From Pseudomonadota bacterium (GTDB lineage Bacteria > Pseudomonadota > Alphaproteobacteria > Thalassobaculales > Thalassobaculaceae): a stretch of 12,976 bases of DNA. Where the stretch lies: assembly GCA_027623845.1 (NCBI GenBank), contig JAQBUJ010000025.1, forward strand, positions 1-12,976, written 5' to 3'. Numbering within the stretch: position 1 is the stretch's first letter; the number at the start of each line of letters is the position of its first letter. The position numbers were made by a program, and so were the translations under genes. Below are positions 1 through 7,537 of the stretch, piece by piece. Under the pieces are notes generated by a model. That model searched no databases, was not told the origin of the DNA, and was given only the letters and a program-made list of their open reading frames with translations.

Positions 1-152
1 GCTCGGATGCTGCCACCCTCGCGGGACATGGTCACCGTCGCGTCGATTGGGTTGCCGAAATATTTCTCGGCAGCCTGGCGAATCGAGGTGTCGATGTGGC
101 CACGTAGAGAGTCGCCGATCTGAAACTGCTTACCGTTTACAGCAATCTGCAT
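1..152 (-). CDS. hpf: Ribosome hibernation promoting factor (HPF/RaiA family), N-terminal part, cut by the window edge
   Basis: The minus-strand frame starting with ATG at 150-152 encodes 50 residues beginning MQIAVNGKQFQIGDSLRGHI and running off the window. The pattern (MQI.V.GKQ..IGD.LR.H......A.EKYF.N.IDATVT.SREG) is the start of the HPF/YfiA/RaiA family, in which the N-terminal domain binds the 30S decoding centre of idle ribosomes and a C-terminal domain, not visible here, drives 100S dimer formation in the long form. Its position downstream of rpoN on the same strand is the arrangement common in Proteobacteria and supports the call. The Shine-Dalgarno is poor (GAGTGGG about six bases upstream). 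A separate sigma70-type promoter at 264-292 suggests it can be transcribed independently of rpoN. Whether it is the long or short form cannot be decided from this fragment. Confidence 0.88.
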   Translation of the reverse strand, partial: MQIAVNGKQFQIGDSLRGHIDTSIRQAAEKYFGNPIDATVTMSREGGSIR

Positions 153-165
153 GGGAACCCACTCA

Positions 166-184
166 ATGTTGTTGTTGTGGTGGT
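166..184 (-). other. CA-rich, probably unstructured leader just upstream of hpf
   Basis: Read on the minus strand, the hpf 5' leader contains an ACC/ACA repeat run (ACCACCACAACAACAACATT) about 15-35 bases before the start codon. The stretch has no guanines, so it should stay single-stranded. CA-rich leaders are known translation enhancers in bacteria and could compensate for the weak Shine-Dalgarno here. That role is inference; the base composition is what is seen. Confidence 0.3.
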
Positions 185-263
185 CATTTTCATATGGGGC
201 CGAAAGACCCGTAATTTAAGCCGACCGCGGCGCCACCAGGGCAACCCTTTCGCAAGGCGCGGG

Positions 264-292
264 ACAATATGTCCGGGATGTGGGCAAGTCAA
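264..292 (-). promoter_or_regulatory. Sigma70-type promoter for hpf
   Basis: On the minus strand a -35 element TTGACT (287-292) and a -10 element TATTGT (264-269) are separated by exactly 17 bases. Transcription would start near 256 and give a leader of roughly 100 bases before the hpf ATG at 152. The element lies in the 286-base gap between rpoN and hpf. The rest of that gap holds a short GC-rich inverted repeat (CGGGGA at 327-332 with TCCCCG at 344-349) without a T-tract. No -24/-12 sigma54 element was found here. Confidence 0.6.
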
Positions 293-390
293 CCCTACCA
301 TATAACCCTGATGAAGCCTGACGAACCGGGGAGAATCAGCCGGTCCCCGACGCCGGATCAAGGGTCATTCAAAGTCTTGCATGGCCGTCT

Positions 391-427
391 AAAATAATTT
401 CCTCAGCCTCTTGCCACGCGGCTTAGG
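391..427 (-). terminator. Weak intrinsic-terminator-like hairpin after rpoN
   Basis: Just past the rpoN stop codon on the minus strand, CCTAAGCC (420-427) can pair with GGCTGAGG (401-408) with one A-G mismatch and an 11-base loop. It is followed by AAATTATTTT (391-400). The stem is short and the tail is not a pure T run, so termination would be partial at best. It would separate the lpt-rpoN transcript from hpf, which has its own promoter. Confidence 0.4.
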
Positions 428-438
428 TCGACGCTGTT

Positions 439-2025
439 CTAACGGGTGAACGACTTGTCTCGCCGCCGCTGAACCGATGAGGGAATGCGCATCGCTTCGC
501 GATATTTGGCGACTGTACGCCGAGCAATATCAACGCCTTGACCGTGTAAAATCTCGACCAGACGATCGTCCGAAAGCGCCTTGTCGGCAGGCTCCTCGTC
601 GATCAGGGCCTTGATCTTGAAGCGCACGGACTCGGCGGAATGGGCATCGCCGCCGGCGGCTGAGGCGATCGAGGAGGTGAAGAAATATTTCAGCTCCAGC
701 ATGCCGCGTGGGGTCGCGATGTATTTATTGTTGGTAACCCGGCTGACCGTGCTTTCGTGCATGCTGATCGCCTCGGCGATGTCCCGCAGCACCAGGGGTT
801 TGAGGTGCTGCACGCCGAATCGGAAAAAGTTGTCTTGCTGGCGCACGATCTCGCTCGATACCTTGAGGATCGTCGTCGCCCGCTGGTGCAGAGAGCGGAC
901 CAACCAGTTAGCCGACTGATGGCACTCGCTTAAATATTCCTTGTCATGCTTCTTCATCGGCCGCTTTGAGACGATCGAAAAATAGCTGTTGTTGACCAGA
1001 ACACGGGGCAGCGAGTCGGGGTTGAGCTCCAGGACCCAGCTTCCATCCGGGGCGGCCCGCATCAGCACATCTGGCGTTAGCTGCTCGTCCGCCGTCGGCT
1101 CAAAGGCCAGGCCGGGCTTTGGGTCGAGCGATCGGATCTCTTCCACCATCTCGACCATGTCTTCGTCGTCGACGCCGCATAGTTTTTTCAGACCCGCCAG
1201 ATCCCGTTTGGCCAACCGGTCAAGATTGTCCAGCAACGCCTGCATGGCGGGATCCAGCCGGTTCCGGTCGCGCAATTGCAGCGCTAGGCATTCCGCCAGA
1301 TCGCGCCCGAAGACGCCGGGCGGATCAAAATTCTGTAACCGTTCGAAAACGCTTTCGACCTGATGGAGTTCACAGCCGAGGACCTCGGCCACATCATTTA
1401 TGTCGCTCAAAAAATAACCGGTATCGTCCACCATCTCGATCAGATGGGCGCCGATGAGTTTTTCCACCGGATCCCGGAAGTCGACGCCAAGTTGCTCATG
1501 GAGGTGTTGGCGCAGAGTCTTGGCTGCGCTGGCCGATTGATCGATGCCGAATTCACCGTCGTCGAAATCCGCCCGGCCGCCACTGCCGCTATACGAGGCG
1601 AGGGTCATCCCCACTTCACCCATGCTGGCGCCGCCATCGGTTTCATCGATCCCGGCGCTACTCAAATTGTTTTCGTAGTCGCTATCGTTCGGGTCATCGC
1701 CGTGTTCCGGCAATGTCGCGGCCTCGGCGCGCTCGACGATATCGTTGCTGGGTTCGTCGCCAAAACCATCCGGTGCGGGCGCCGCGACCGCCTCGCCGGC
1801 GCGCGCGGTTTCGTAGGCGTTCAGGTTGTCGGCGTCCACGGCGTCAAGGATGACCGGCCCATCACCGTCATCGCGCTCCAGCAATGGATTCTTCTGCAGC
1901 TCGCCGTCCACATATTCGGACAGCTCCACATTGGAGAGTTGTAAAAGCTTGATCGCCTGCTGAAGTTGCGGCGTCATCACCAGTGACTGGGACTGCCGCA
2001 GGTCCAGCCTCTGTGACAAAGCCAT
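439..2025 (-). CDS. rpoN: RNA polymerase sigma-54 factor RpoN
   Basis: This 528-residue protein directs RNA polymerase to -24/-12 promoters and needs an AAA+ enhancer-binding activator to open them. Three parts of the family are visible. Region I at about 1-50 is Q/L-rich (RQSQSLVMTPQLQQAIKLLQ). Region II at about 51-165 is a long acidic linker rich in D/E/G/A. Region III follows, with the core-binding part, a helix-turn-helix around 413-440 (MHESTVSRVTNNKYIATPRG) and the RpoN box ARRTVAKYRE at 501-510, which reads the -24 element. Length is normal for alphaproteobacteria. The ATG at 2023-2025 is preceded by GGGGGA and lies 14 bases after the lptB stop, so it is almost certainly the distal gene of the lptC-lptA-lptB operon. 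It probably governs nitrogen or motility genes elsewhere, but that cannot be read from this window. Confidence 0.98.
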   Translation of the reverse strand: MALSQRLDLRQSQSLVMTPQLQQAIKLLQLSNVELSEYVDGELQKNPLLERDDGDGPVILDAVDADNLNAYETARAGEAVAAPAPDGFGDEPSNDIVERAEAATLPEHGDDPNDSDYENNLSSAGIDETDGGASMGEVGMTLASYSGSGGRADFDDGEFGIDQSASAAKTLRQHLHEQLGVDFRDPVEKLIGAHLIEMVDDTGYFLSDINDVAEVLGCELHQVESVFERLQNFDPPGVFGRDLAECLALQLRDRNRLDPAMQALLDNLDRLAKRDLAGLKKLCGVDDEDMVEMVEEIRSLDPKPGLAFEPTADEQLTPDVLMRAAPDGSWVLELNPDSLPRVLVNNSYFSIVSKRPMKKHDKEYLSECHQSANWLVRSLHQRATTILKVSSEIVRQQDNFFRFGVQHLKPLVLRDIAEAISMHESTVSRVTNNKYIATPRGMLELKYFFTSSIASAAGGDAHSAESVRFKIKALIDEEPADKALSDDRLVEILHGQGVDIARRTVAKYREAMRIPSSVQRRRDKSFTR

Positions 2026-2039
2026 GCCGGATCCCCCGC

Positions 2040-2843
2040 CTACAGGCGAAAACGCTCACCGAGATAGACGCGCCGCACGTCCTTGTGCGCGACAATCTCG
2101 GACGGAGGGCCTTCCATGAGCACCGCGCCATCATGCAGGATGTAAGCGCGGTCGACGATATCGAGTGTTTCCCGGACATTGTGATCGGTGATCAACACGC
2201 CGATTCCCCGATCCTTCAAATGCGCGATCAGATCCCGGATCTCGCTAAGCGCAATGGGATCGATACCGGCGAGCGGTTCGTCAAGCAGCATGAAGCTCGG
2301 ATGGGAGGCCAGGGCCCGGGCGATTTCGACCCGTCGACGCTCGCCCCCTGATAGCGCCATTGCCGGCGTGCGGCGCAGATGGCTGATCGAGAATTCCGCC
2401 AGCAAATCATCCAGCATCGCATCGCGGCGATCCTCGTCGGGCTCCACGACCTCCAGGATTGCGCGCACGTTCTGTTCGACGGTCAGTCCGCGAAAGATCG
2501 ACGCTTCTTGCGGCAGGTAGCCGATGCCGAGGCGGGCGCGCCGATACATGGGAAGGTCGGAAATATCGGTGCCGTCCAAGGTGATCGAACCGTAATCCGA
2601 TGAGATCAGCCCGGTGATGACGTAGAAACAGGTCGTCTTGCCGGCCCCGTTCGGACCCAGCAGTCCCACCGCCTCACCGCGTTGCAGCGACAGGCTCACA
2701 TCGCGCAGGACCGGGCGCATTTTAAATCGCTTGCCGACATTGCGCACCACCAAGCCGGAATTCTGGCTGACCAGACGCGGCGTCGCCGGCGCATCGGCGG
2801 CGCTGCCGGGAGATGGATCGTGTTTGGGAGTCTTGTCGATCAC
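2040..2843 (-). CDS. lptB: LPS export ABC transporter ATP-binding protein LptB
   Basis: LptB is the cytoplasmic ATPase dimer that, with LptF and LptG, extracts lipopolysaccharide from the inner membrane and pushes it along the LptC-LptA bridge. With the start at 2843 the protein has 267 residues and all ABC ATPase motifs: Walker A GPNGAGKTT (about 63-71), Q-loop Q112, signature LSGGE (164-168), Walker B LLDEP (D188/E189) and switch histidine H221 in TDHN. The extended hallmark GEAVGLLGPNGAGKTTCFY is typical of LptB. Start choice is uncertain. The GTG at 2841-2843 lies 7 bases past the lptA stop. An in-frame GTG at 2895-2897 would add 18 residues and overlap lptA by 47 bases, with no better ribosome-binding site. 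The N-terminal 20-30 residues before the ABC fold are unconserved P/A/S-rich sequence. Confidence 0.96.
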   Translation of the reverse strand: MIDKTPKHDPSPGSAADAPATPRLVSQNSGLVVRNVGKRFKMRPVLRDVSLSLQRGEAVGLLGPNGAGKTTCFYVITGLISSDYGSITLDGTDISDLPMYRRARLGIGYLPQEASIFRGLTVEQNVRAILEVVEPDEDRRDAMLDDLLAEFSISHLRRTPAMALSGGERRRVEIARALASHPSFMLLDEPLAGIDPIALSEIRDLIAHLKDRGIGVLITDHNVRETLDIVDRAYILHDGAVLMEGPPSEIVAHKDVRRVYLGERFRL

Positions 2844-2850
2844 CGCTGCT

Positions 2851-3747
2851 TCACTTCTTCTGGTTTTTGGATTTTGGAACAAACAATCCCCGAACACGGC
2901 CCGTGGATGTGGATTTCCCGGCCGAGAGAAGTCGGCTGACGCCGGTGTTGAAATTGACCTCGGCGGTCGCGCCGTTCAATTGCGTTTCTCCCCGAGTGAT
3001 CTTTACGTTTCCGGACAGCGTGGCGATACCGGTTTTCACATTATAGACACCCTCGTTGCCGCGCGCGACCTCTTGCGGCGTGGTGACCACGACATTGCCG
3101 ATGGCGTCCATTCGAACGGCCTCTAGTTTTTTGTTTCGCCCCGGTGCGAAAAAGGCGGTGAGAGTATCGGCCCGGATCGTCCGTGTGCCTTGGGTGACCA
3201 CTGCATCGCCGCGGGCGACGGCGATCTGGCGCTTTTCCCAATACTCAAGACTTTCAGATGCGGTAATGGTCTCGTTAGAAGTGATCATCCGCAAATCCTT
3301 GCCGAGGACCACGGCCACCGCCTGATCAAGATCATAGACCGCCCGGTCACCAAACGCCCGGCGATCGGGTGTCTCGATCACCACCTGGCCCTGAGCCTCC
3401 AGACGGAAGATCTCAGTCTCCTCACTCTTGGTCTGCCGGTACAGGGCGGTCAAGGTCTGGCCGGCGACGCTGGTCGTGCCCCGGGTCGCCTTGGCATTGC
3501 CGCGCGCGATGTACATCTTTTTGTCGCTGATCCACTCAATCCCATCATCCGCCTCGACGGTAACCGGCTGGGAGTCACCGGTGATTTGCAACTGCGCCGA
3601 GGCGCCCGAGAAGGGTCCGCAAGCCAGCAGGCCGGCCATCGCCACAAAGCCCGCTAGGGCTATCTGAGACACCCACACCGACATAGCTCCCGGCTGGGCC
3701 CCTGGTTGCGAATACGGTAGATTCTGTGGCTGGCGCTGCGACGTCAT
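2851..3747 (-). CDS. lptA: LPS transport periplasmic protein LptA, with a duplicated OstA-type domain
   Basis: LptA is the periplasmic beta-jellyroll protein that bridges LptC to LptD and shields the lipid part of LPS in transit. The 298-residue product starts at the ATG overlapping the lptC stop (TAATG), with AAGAGGA about 8 bases upstream. A hydrophobic export signal spans about 24-45 and a signal peptidase I site fits ASA|QLQ at 51/52. A possible lipobox LLAC (Cys43) is also present, but I favour a soluble product. Residues about 71-166 and 168-263 resemble each other (..ARG.A..T.GT....A.TLTA.., then ..A.G.VV..TP....G...VY...): an internal repeat of the OstA/LptA fold of roughly 97 residues. 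The protein is therefore longer than the about 185-residue E. coli LptA. The C-terminal SGNVKITRGETQLNGA stretch is the canonical LptA signature. Confidence 0.93.
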   Translation of the reverse strand: MTSQRQPQNLPYSQPGAQPGAMSVWVSQIALAGFVAMAGLLACGPFSGASAQLQITGDSQPVTVEADDGIEWISDKKMYIARGNAKATRGTTSVAGQTLTALYRQTKSEETEIFRLEAQGQVVIETPDRRAFGDRAVYDLDQAVAVVLGKDLRMITSNETITASESLEYWEKRQIAVARGDAVVTQGTRTIRADTLTAFFAPGRNKKLEAVRMDAIGNVVVTTPQEVARGNEGVYNVKTGIATLSGNVKITRGETQLNGATAEVNFNTGVSRLLSAGKSTSTGRVRGLFVPKSKNQKK

Positions 3748-4478
3748 TACGGGGTCCTCTTGGCGCCGCGCAGGACCGCCTTGCTTCGTCCGGTGAAAAC
3801 AATTCGGGTTCCCCGGTCATACAGGCGAAATCCCTCGGCCTCGATCTGACCACCCTCGCCATGCCCGCTCACCGATTGGTCTCCCATTGCCGTCCCATCC
3901 TGCAGATTAACCTGGGCGGTTTCCGTCAGGAACTGATAGCCGCGATCGTAAAACAGAGTTACGCCGCCCGACAGATCGACCAACTCGCTGGTTTTGTCAT
4001 AGACGCCGGCCTGCGCCGCCATCGCGACCCACCCCGAATTGGCCATCAAAAGATCGGCTTTTGGGTCTTCAAGATAGATCAGTTGGTCCGCTTTGCTGCG
4101 CTGTAAGGCGCTGGCGGCGGCGATTTGATAGGGCCGGTTCTGCGAATCGGTCCCGACGAATCGGGGGTTATCCATGACCAGACCATCAACGTTCACGCCT
4201 GGCATCGTGGCGTCGCCGATGCGAATTTCGCGCTGATCGGGCAGCAGTTGCGGCCAGGCGAAGGTCACACCGACAATCGCCAGAGCGGTTGCCGGCAGTA
4301 GCAGTTTCATGAAGGCGACAAGCCGGCTGGCGCCAGCCCGTGGGCGCTCTCGGTTCAGGGAAAAATTGCGGCGGCGTGCACCGGGGGAGGGACTTTGGGC
4401 CCGGGATTGGGCCCGGGATTGGGCCAGGGATTGAGGCCCCAAGCCAGCAACCGCGCCGGGGTTCTCGGGCTCAGCCAC
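3747..4478 (-). CDS. lptC: LPS export system protein LptC
   Basis: LptC is a bitopic inner-membrane protein whose periplasmic jellyroll takes LPS from LptB2FG and hands it to LptA. The 243-residue frame has a basic, S/R/Q-rich N-terminal tail of about 50 residues, one membrane segment (about 55-77, FMKLLLPATALAIVGVTFAW) and a periplasmic beta-rich domain with the family pattern NPRFVGTDSQNRPYQIAA at about 104-121 and a later SGGVTLFYDRGYQFLTE segment. The chosen start is a GTG at 4476-4478, 98 bases after rnd. The Shine-Dalgarno is weak, so a start inside the tail is possible, but it must lie before the SRLVAFMKLL anchor. The tail contains a 12-base triplicated DNA repeat (4397-4432). The stop codon overlaps the lptA start by one base, implying translational coupling. 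Confidence 0.88.
   Translation of the reverse strand: MAEPENPGAVAGLGPQSLAQSRAQSRAQSPSPGARRRNFSLNRERPRAGASRLVAFMKLLLPATALAIVGVTFAWPQLLPDQREIRIGDATMPGVNVDGLVMDNPRFVGTDSQNRPYQIAAASALQRSKADQLIYLEDPKADLLMANSGWVAMAAQAGVYDKTSELVDLSGGVTLFYDRGYQFLTETAQVNLQDGTAMGDQSVSGHGEGGQIEAEGFRLYDRGTRIVFTGRSKAVLRGAKRTP
4397..4432. repeat. Three tandem 12-base units inside the lptC N-terminal coding region
   Basis: The plus strand reads GGGCCCGGGATT twice and then GGGCCAGGGATT. In lptC this encodes repeated (S)-L/R-A-Q-S units in the cytoplasmic tail. Because the unit is a multiple of three, copy number can change without a frameshift. Confidence 0.8.
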
Positions 4479-4576
4479 TCCAGGTCACCAATACGAGAAA
4501 TCTTGCCGCGCGCCCTGATCGCCCAACCCCGGATCGACCTAACAGGGGCCGATCCTCGCCGGATAGGATGCCCGAC

Positions 4577-5188
4577 TTAATGGCTGAAGATGTCCTCGTC
4601 ACCATAACTGATCAGGTCCAGTTGCGCGCGCGTCGGCAGAAATTCGAAACAAGCTTGCGCCAGCGCGGTTCTGCCTTCCCGCGCCAAACGCATGTCCAGT
4701 ATGTCGCGAATCGCGTGCAAATGCAGCACATCCGATGCGGCGTAGCGCAATTGATCCTCGGAGAGCGTCTCGGCCCCCCAGTCGGAGGATTGCTGCTGCT
4801 TGGAAAGATCAACGCCGAGCAGTTCGCGGCACAGGTCCTTCAGACCGTGGCGGTCGGTGTAGGTGCGGACCAGTTTGGAGGCGATCTTTGTACAATAAAT
4901 CGACTTGGTCATGATCCCGAGATAGGCCTGCATGACCGCCACATCGAAGCGAGCGTAATGGAAAATCTTGGTAACGTCGGGATCCAGCATCAACGCCTTA
5001 AGATTCGGCGCGGCATAGTAATCCTGGGCCAATTGAACCAGATGCGCCGTGCCATCTCCGGCGGAAAGCTGCACCACGCATAAACGGTCGCGGGCCGCGC
5101 GCAGCCCCATGGTCTCGCTATCCACCGCGACGGCGGCGCCAAAGTCCAGACCGTCGGGCAGATCACCCTTGTGCAGCGTGATCGTCAT
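4577..5188 (-). CDS. rnd: Ribonuclease D-like 3'-5' exonuclease, single-domain short form
   Basis: The 203-residue product is a DEDDy-family 3'-5' exoribonuclease. Metal-binding residues are visible in order: D23 and E25 in VDSETMGL (Exo I), D82 in HYARFDVAVM (Exo II) and Y149/D153 in LRYAASDVLHL (Exo III, YxxxD). RNase D trims 3' ends of tRNA precursors and other stable RNAs. E. coli RNase D is about 375 residues with two HRDC domains; this protein ends right after the catalytic domain, as in the short forms found widely in alphaproteobacteria. The ATG at 5186-5188 lies 38 bases after the tRNA-Leu 3' end on the same strand, with AAAAAGG about 10 bases upstream. The two could share a transcript. 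lptC follows 98 bases downstream. Confidence 0.93.
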   Translation of the reverse strand: MTITLHKGDLPDGLDFGAAVAVDSETMGLRAARDRLCVVQLSAGDGTAHLVQLAQDYYAAPNLKALMLDPDVTKIFHYARFDVAVMQAYLGIMTKSIYCTKIASKLVRTYTDRHGLKDLCRELLGVDLSKQQQSSDWGAETLSEDQLRYAASDVLHLHAIRDILDMRLAREGRTALAQACFEFLPTRAQLDLISYGDEDIFSH

Positions 5189-5226
5189 CCGGTCGCAACC
5201 TTTTTAATGTTGAGGGCGGTCGGGCA

Positions 5227-5313
<87 letters not shown>

Positions 5314-5380
5314 GCCCCATGTCCGCTCATCATGGCTCAGCAATCGAATTGCCGACCGTTTGAAACCACGACGCGCCCCT

Positions 5381-5408
5381 CTTTTAGCGACGCGCGCGAA
5401 ATTATCAA
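5381..5408 (-). promoter_or_regulatory. Possible sigma70 promoter for tRNA-Leu (and perhaps rnd)
   Basis: On the minus strand TTGATA (5403-5408) and TAAAAG (5381-5386) are separated by 16 bases. Transcription would start about 60 bases before the mature tRNA 5' end. Both hexamers are imperfect. This is the best candidate in the 214-base region between tRNA-Leu and the divergent gene at 5528. Confidence 0.35.
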
Positions 5409-5454
5409 GCGTTGTCATGCGTTGGCGGAAATTTAGGTCGTGAAAACCGCCTCT

Positions 5455-5483
5455 CACATTCCGGGCTGGGCTTGTGCTATAAG
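5455..5483 (+). promoter_or_regulatory. Possible promoter for the NDUFA9-like gene
   Basis: A good -10 element TATAAG (5478-5483, context TTGTGCTATAAG) lies about 45 bases before the start codon at 5528. The hexamer at the right distance upstream (CACATT, 17-base spacer) is a poor -35. Placement rests mostly on the -10 element. Confidence 0.35.
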
Positions 5484-5527
5484 CCGTCATCGGTCTTGAG
5501 GGTGCCGCCAAAGGGGAGTAGAGGCGC

Positions 5528-6481
5528 ATGGACGGCAAGCGGGTTACGGTGTTCGGTGGAGCAGGCTTTATCGGTCGCACGATCGTTCGCGAATTAGCGC
5601 GGCGCGGCGCGCGGGTCACCGTGGGGTGCCGCGACGTGGAGCGCGCTAAATTTTTGAAACCGATGGGCGTCGTGGGTCAGGTCACGCCGATCAAGGTGGA
5701 AGTGACCAATGCCGGGCAGATCGCCCGGGCGCTTGAGGGCGCCGATATTGCGATTTCGCTGGTCGGTATTCTGTATCAATCCGGGCGCAACACCTTCGAC
5801 GCGGTTCAGGCCAGCGGGCCGGGGCTGATCGCCCGGGCCACCGCCGATGCCGGTGTCGGCCAGCTGTTGCACGTCTCGGCGATCGGCGCCGATGTCGGGT
5901 CGTCATCCAGTTATGCCCGCTCCAAGGCGTTGGGCGAGGCCGCGGTGCGCGAGGCCTTTCCGGCGGCGACGATCCTGCGACCCAGCATTGTCTTCGGTCC
6001 CGACGATCACTTTTTCAATTTTTTCGCTGGCTTGGCCGGTATCGCGCCGGTGCTGCCGTTGATCGGTGGCGGCCGGACATTGTTCCAGCCGGTCTATGTT
6101 CAGGATGTCGCCGCAGCCGCATTGGCGGCGCTGGAGCGGCCTGATGCCCAGGGCAAGACCTATGAACTCGGTGGCCCGAAGGTCTACAGCCTCCATCAGT
6201 TGATGGAGCTTATGATGGCGCATACCAAACGACCGCGCCGGTTGGTCAATTTGCCGTTTTGGCTGGCGAGCCTGGAGGCAAGAGTGCTGGAAATGCTACC
6301 CAAACCGATTTTGACTCGTGACCAGGTCGAATTGTTGAAGATCGACAATGTGGTCAGCGACGGTGCGGCCGGCTTGGCCGAACTGGGGGTCGAGGCGACG
6401 CCCTGCGAGATCGTGCTGCCAACCTATCTGGACCGGTTTCGGCCGGGCGGACGGTTCAACCGCTCGCGGGTCCCTGCATAG
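5528..6481 (+). CDS. Complex I NDUFA9-subunit-family NAD(P)-binding protein (atypical SDR)
   Basis: The 317-residue protein is an extended/atypical short-chain dehydrogenase-like Rossmann protein. The dinucleotide-binding motif GGAGFIG is at residues 10-16, right after the first beta strand, and a YARSK motif (Y129, K133) sits where the SDR active-site YxxxK falls. It continues through LRPSIVFGPDDHFFNFF, FQPVYVQDVA and YELGGP, which together are typical of the NDUFA9/NAD-dependent epimerase family seen in alphaproteobacteria. In mitochondria NDUFA9 is an accessory complex I subunit that binds NADPH. In bacteria the role is unproven, and association with respiratory complex I or quinone/lipid metabolism is inference. 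The ATG is preceded by AAAGGGGAG and GAGG. It stands alone, divergent from tRNA-Leu and convergent with uppP, and I see no clear terminator in the 84-base gap after it. Confidence 0.88.
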   Translation: MDGKRVTVFGGAGFIGRTIVRELARRGARVTVGCRDVERAKFLKPMGVVGQVTPIKVEVTNAGQIARALEGADIAISLVGILYQSGRNTFDAVQASGPGLIARATADAGVGQLLHVSAIGADVGSSSSYARSKALGEAAVREAFPAATILRPSIVFGPDDHFFNFFAGLAGIAPVLPLIGGGRTLFQPVYVQDVAAAALAALERPDAQGKTYELGGPKVYSLHQLMELMMAHTKRPRRLVNLPFWLASLEARVLEMLPKPILTRDQVELLKIDNVVSDGAAGLAELGVEATPCEIVLPTYLDRFRPGGRFNRSRVPA

Positions 6482-6565
6482 CCCTTGCAGATGGTTAAGC
6501 GCGTCTTCTGGTTGCCCGTCATCCACTCGTTTTCACCAGGGAGAGATTACGGCGGCATCAGGATT

Positions 6566-7363
6566 TTATAGGTAAATCCAAACCAGCAACGCGCCGCCAA
6601 GAAGCAGCCGATAGATGACGAATGGCATGAAGCCAGCGCGCCGGAGCCAAGCCATCATCACGGATATCGAGATCAACGCGGCGATGAAGGCGATGCTGGC
6701 GGCGATCGCCGCGTCGAAGCCAAGCGCCAGATCGCCGGTTTGATGAATTTTCAAGCCCGCCAGGGTGGCTGCGCCGAGAATCGCTGGGATGCTAAGCAGC
6801 AGCGAGAACCGGGCCGCGTCGGCGCGCTCGAACCCGATCATTCGCGCCGCCGTCATGGTCACACCGGAACGACTGGCCCCTGGAATCAACGCCAGGACCT
6901 GGGCGAGGCCGATAAACAACGCGGCGGCATAGCTCATATGCTCAAGACGCCGGATCGTCATTCCCGCCCGGTCGGCGATTCCAAGCACCACGCCAAAGCC
7001 GATCGTCGACCAGGCGATCACCTCGACCGTCCGCAGGGCATCACCAAAATATTGAGAGACGAAATAACCAGCCGCGACCACCGGCAACGACGCCAGAATA
7101 ATTAGCGAGAACAAGTCCAGCCCGGCGCTGCCGCGTCCCTTGAGCGCCTGCAACAAGCCGAGCAGCATCCGGCCGATATCGCGCCATAAATAAACCATCA
7201 CGGCGCCAAGCGTTCCCACATGGACCGCGATATCAATGACCAAGCCCTGATCCGGCCATCCCAGGACATGCGGCACAAGCGCCAGATGGCCCGACGAGGA
7301 AACCGGCAGGAATTCAGTCAGGCCTTGGATCACCGCCAGTATGGCAAGATGCAAGAGGGGCAA
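6566..7363 (-). CDS. uppP: Undecaprenyl-diphosphatase UppP (BacA family)
   Basis: The 265-residue integral membrane enzyme removes a phosphate from undecaprenyl diphosphate to regenerate the C55-P lipid carrier for peptidoglycan and other envelope polymers. Family motifs are clear: QGLTEFLPVSSSGHL at 13-27 (Glu17 and the SSSGH loop), H48 in HVGTLGAV and PGASRSGVTMTAARMIGF at 161-178 containing the catalytic-loop Arg165. Most of the remaining sequence is hydrophobic helices, and the length is typical. The start is unusual: the only codon in frame ahead of the conserved N-terminus with a ribosome-binding site is TTG (7361-7363), preceded by GGAGGT with a short 3-4 base spacing. The 174 bases upstream (7364-7537) hold no gene I can support and no convincing promoter. 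Confidence 0.96.
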   Translation of the reverse strand: MPLLHLAILAVIQGLTEFLPVSSSGHLALVPHVLGWPDQGLVIDIAVHVGTLGAVMVYLWRDIGRMLLGLLQALKGRGSAGLDLFSLIILASLPVVAAGYFVSQYFGDALRTVEVIAWSTIGFGVVLGIADRAGMTIRRLEHMSYAAALFIGLAQVLALIPGASRSGVTMTAARMIGFERADAARFSLLLSIPAILGAATLAGLKIHQTGDLALGFDAAIAASIAFIAALISISVMMAWLRRAGFMPFVIYRLLLGGALLVWIYL

Positions 7364-7537
7364 TATACCTCCAACGTTTGTTCATGTTTTAACGCAGTCG
7401 ATTGGATATCCGACGTTGTCTTGCTAGCGCCGAATCGTTGAATTCTATCACGGCTTTTCTGGAGAATAGGATTTGAATTCGTCCAGCAACCGATCGCGTG
7501 CTCCGGGGGCAGCGATAACCCGTCACTCCCATCCTAA

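Noticed and set aside
153..438. Possible sigma54 (-24/-12) promoter upstream of hpf
   Set aside because: No GG-N10-GC element with adequate flanks was found; TTGC-containing stretches lack a correctly spaced TGGCA.
1363..1944. 193-codon plus-strand frame inside rpoN, and the similar long plus-strand frame over lptC/rnd
   Set aside because: Antisense shadows of strongly conserved genes, with no family features or ribosome-binding sites.
7364..7537. Promoter for uppP with -10-like TAGAAT on the minus strand
   Set aside because: No acceptable -35 at 16-18 bases, so I left it out.
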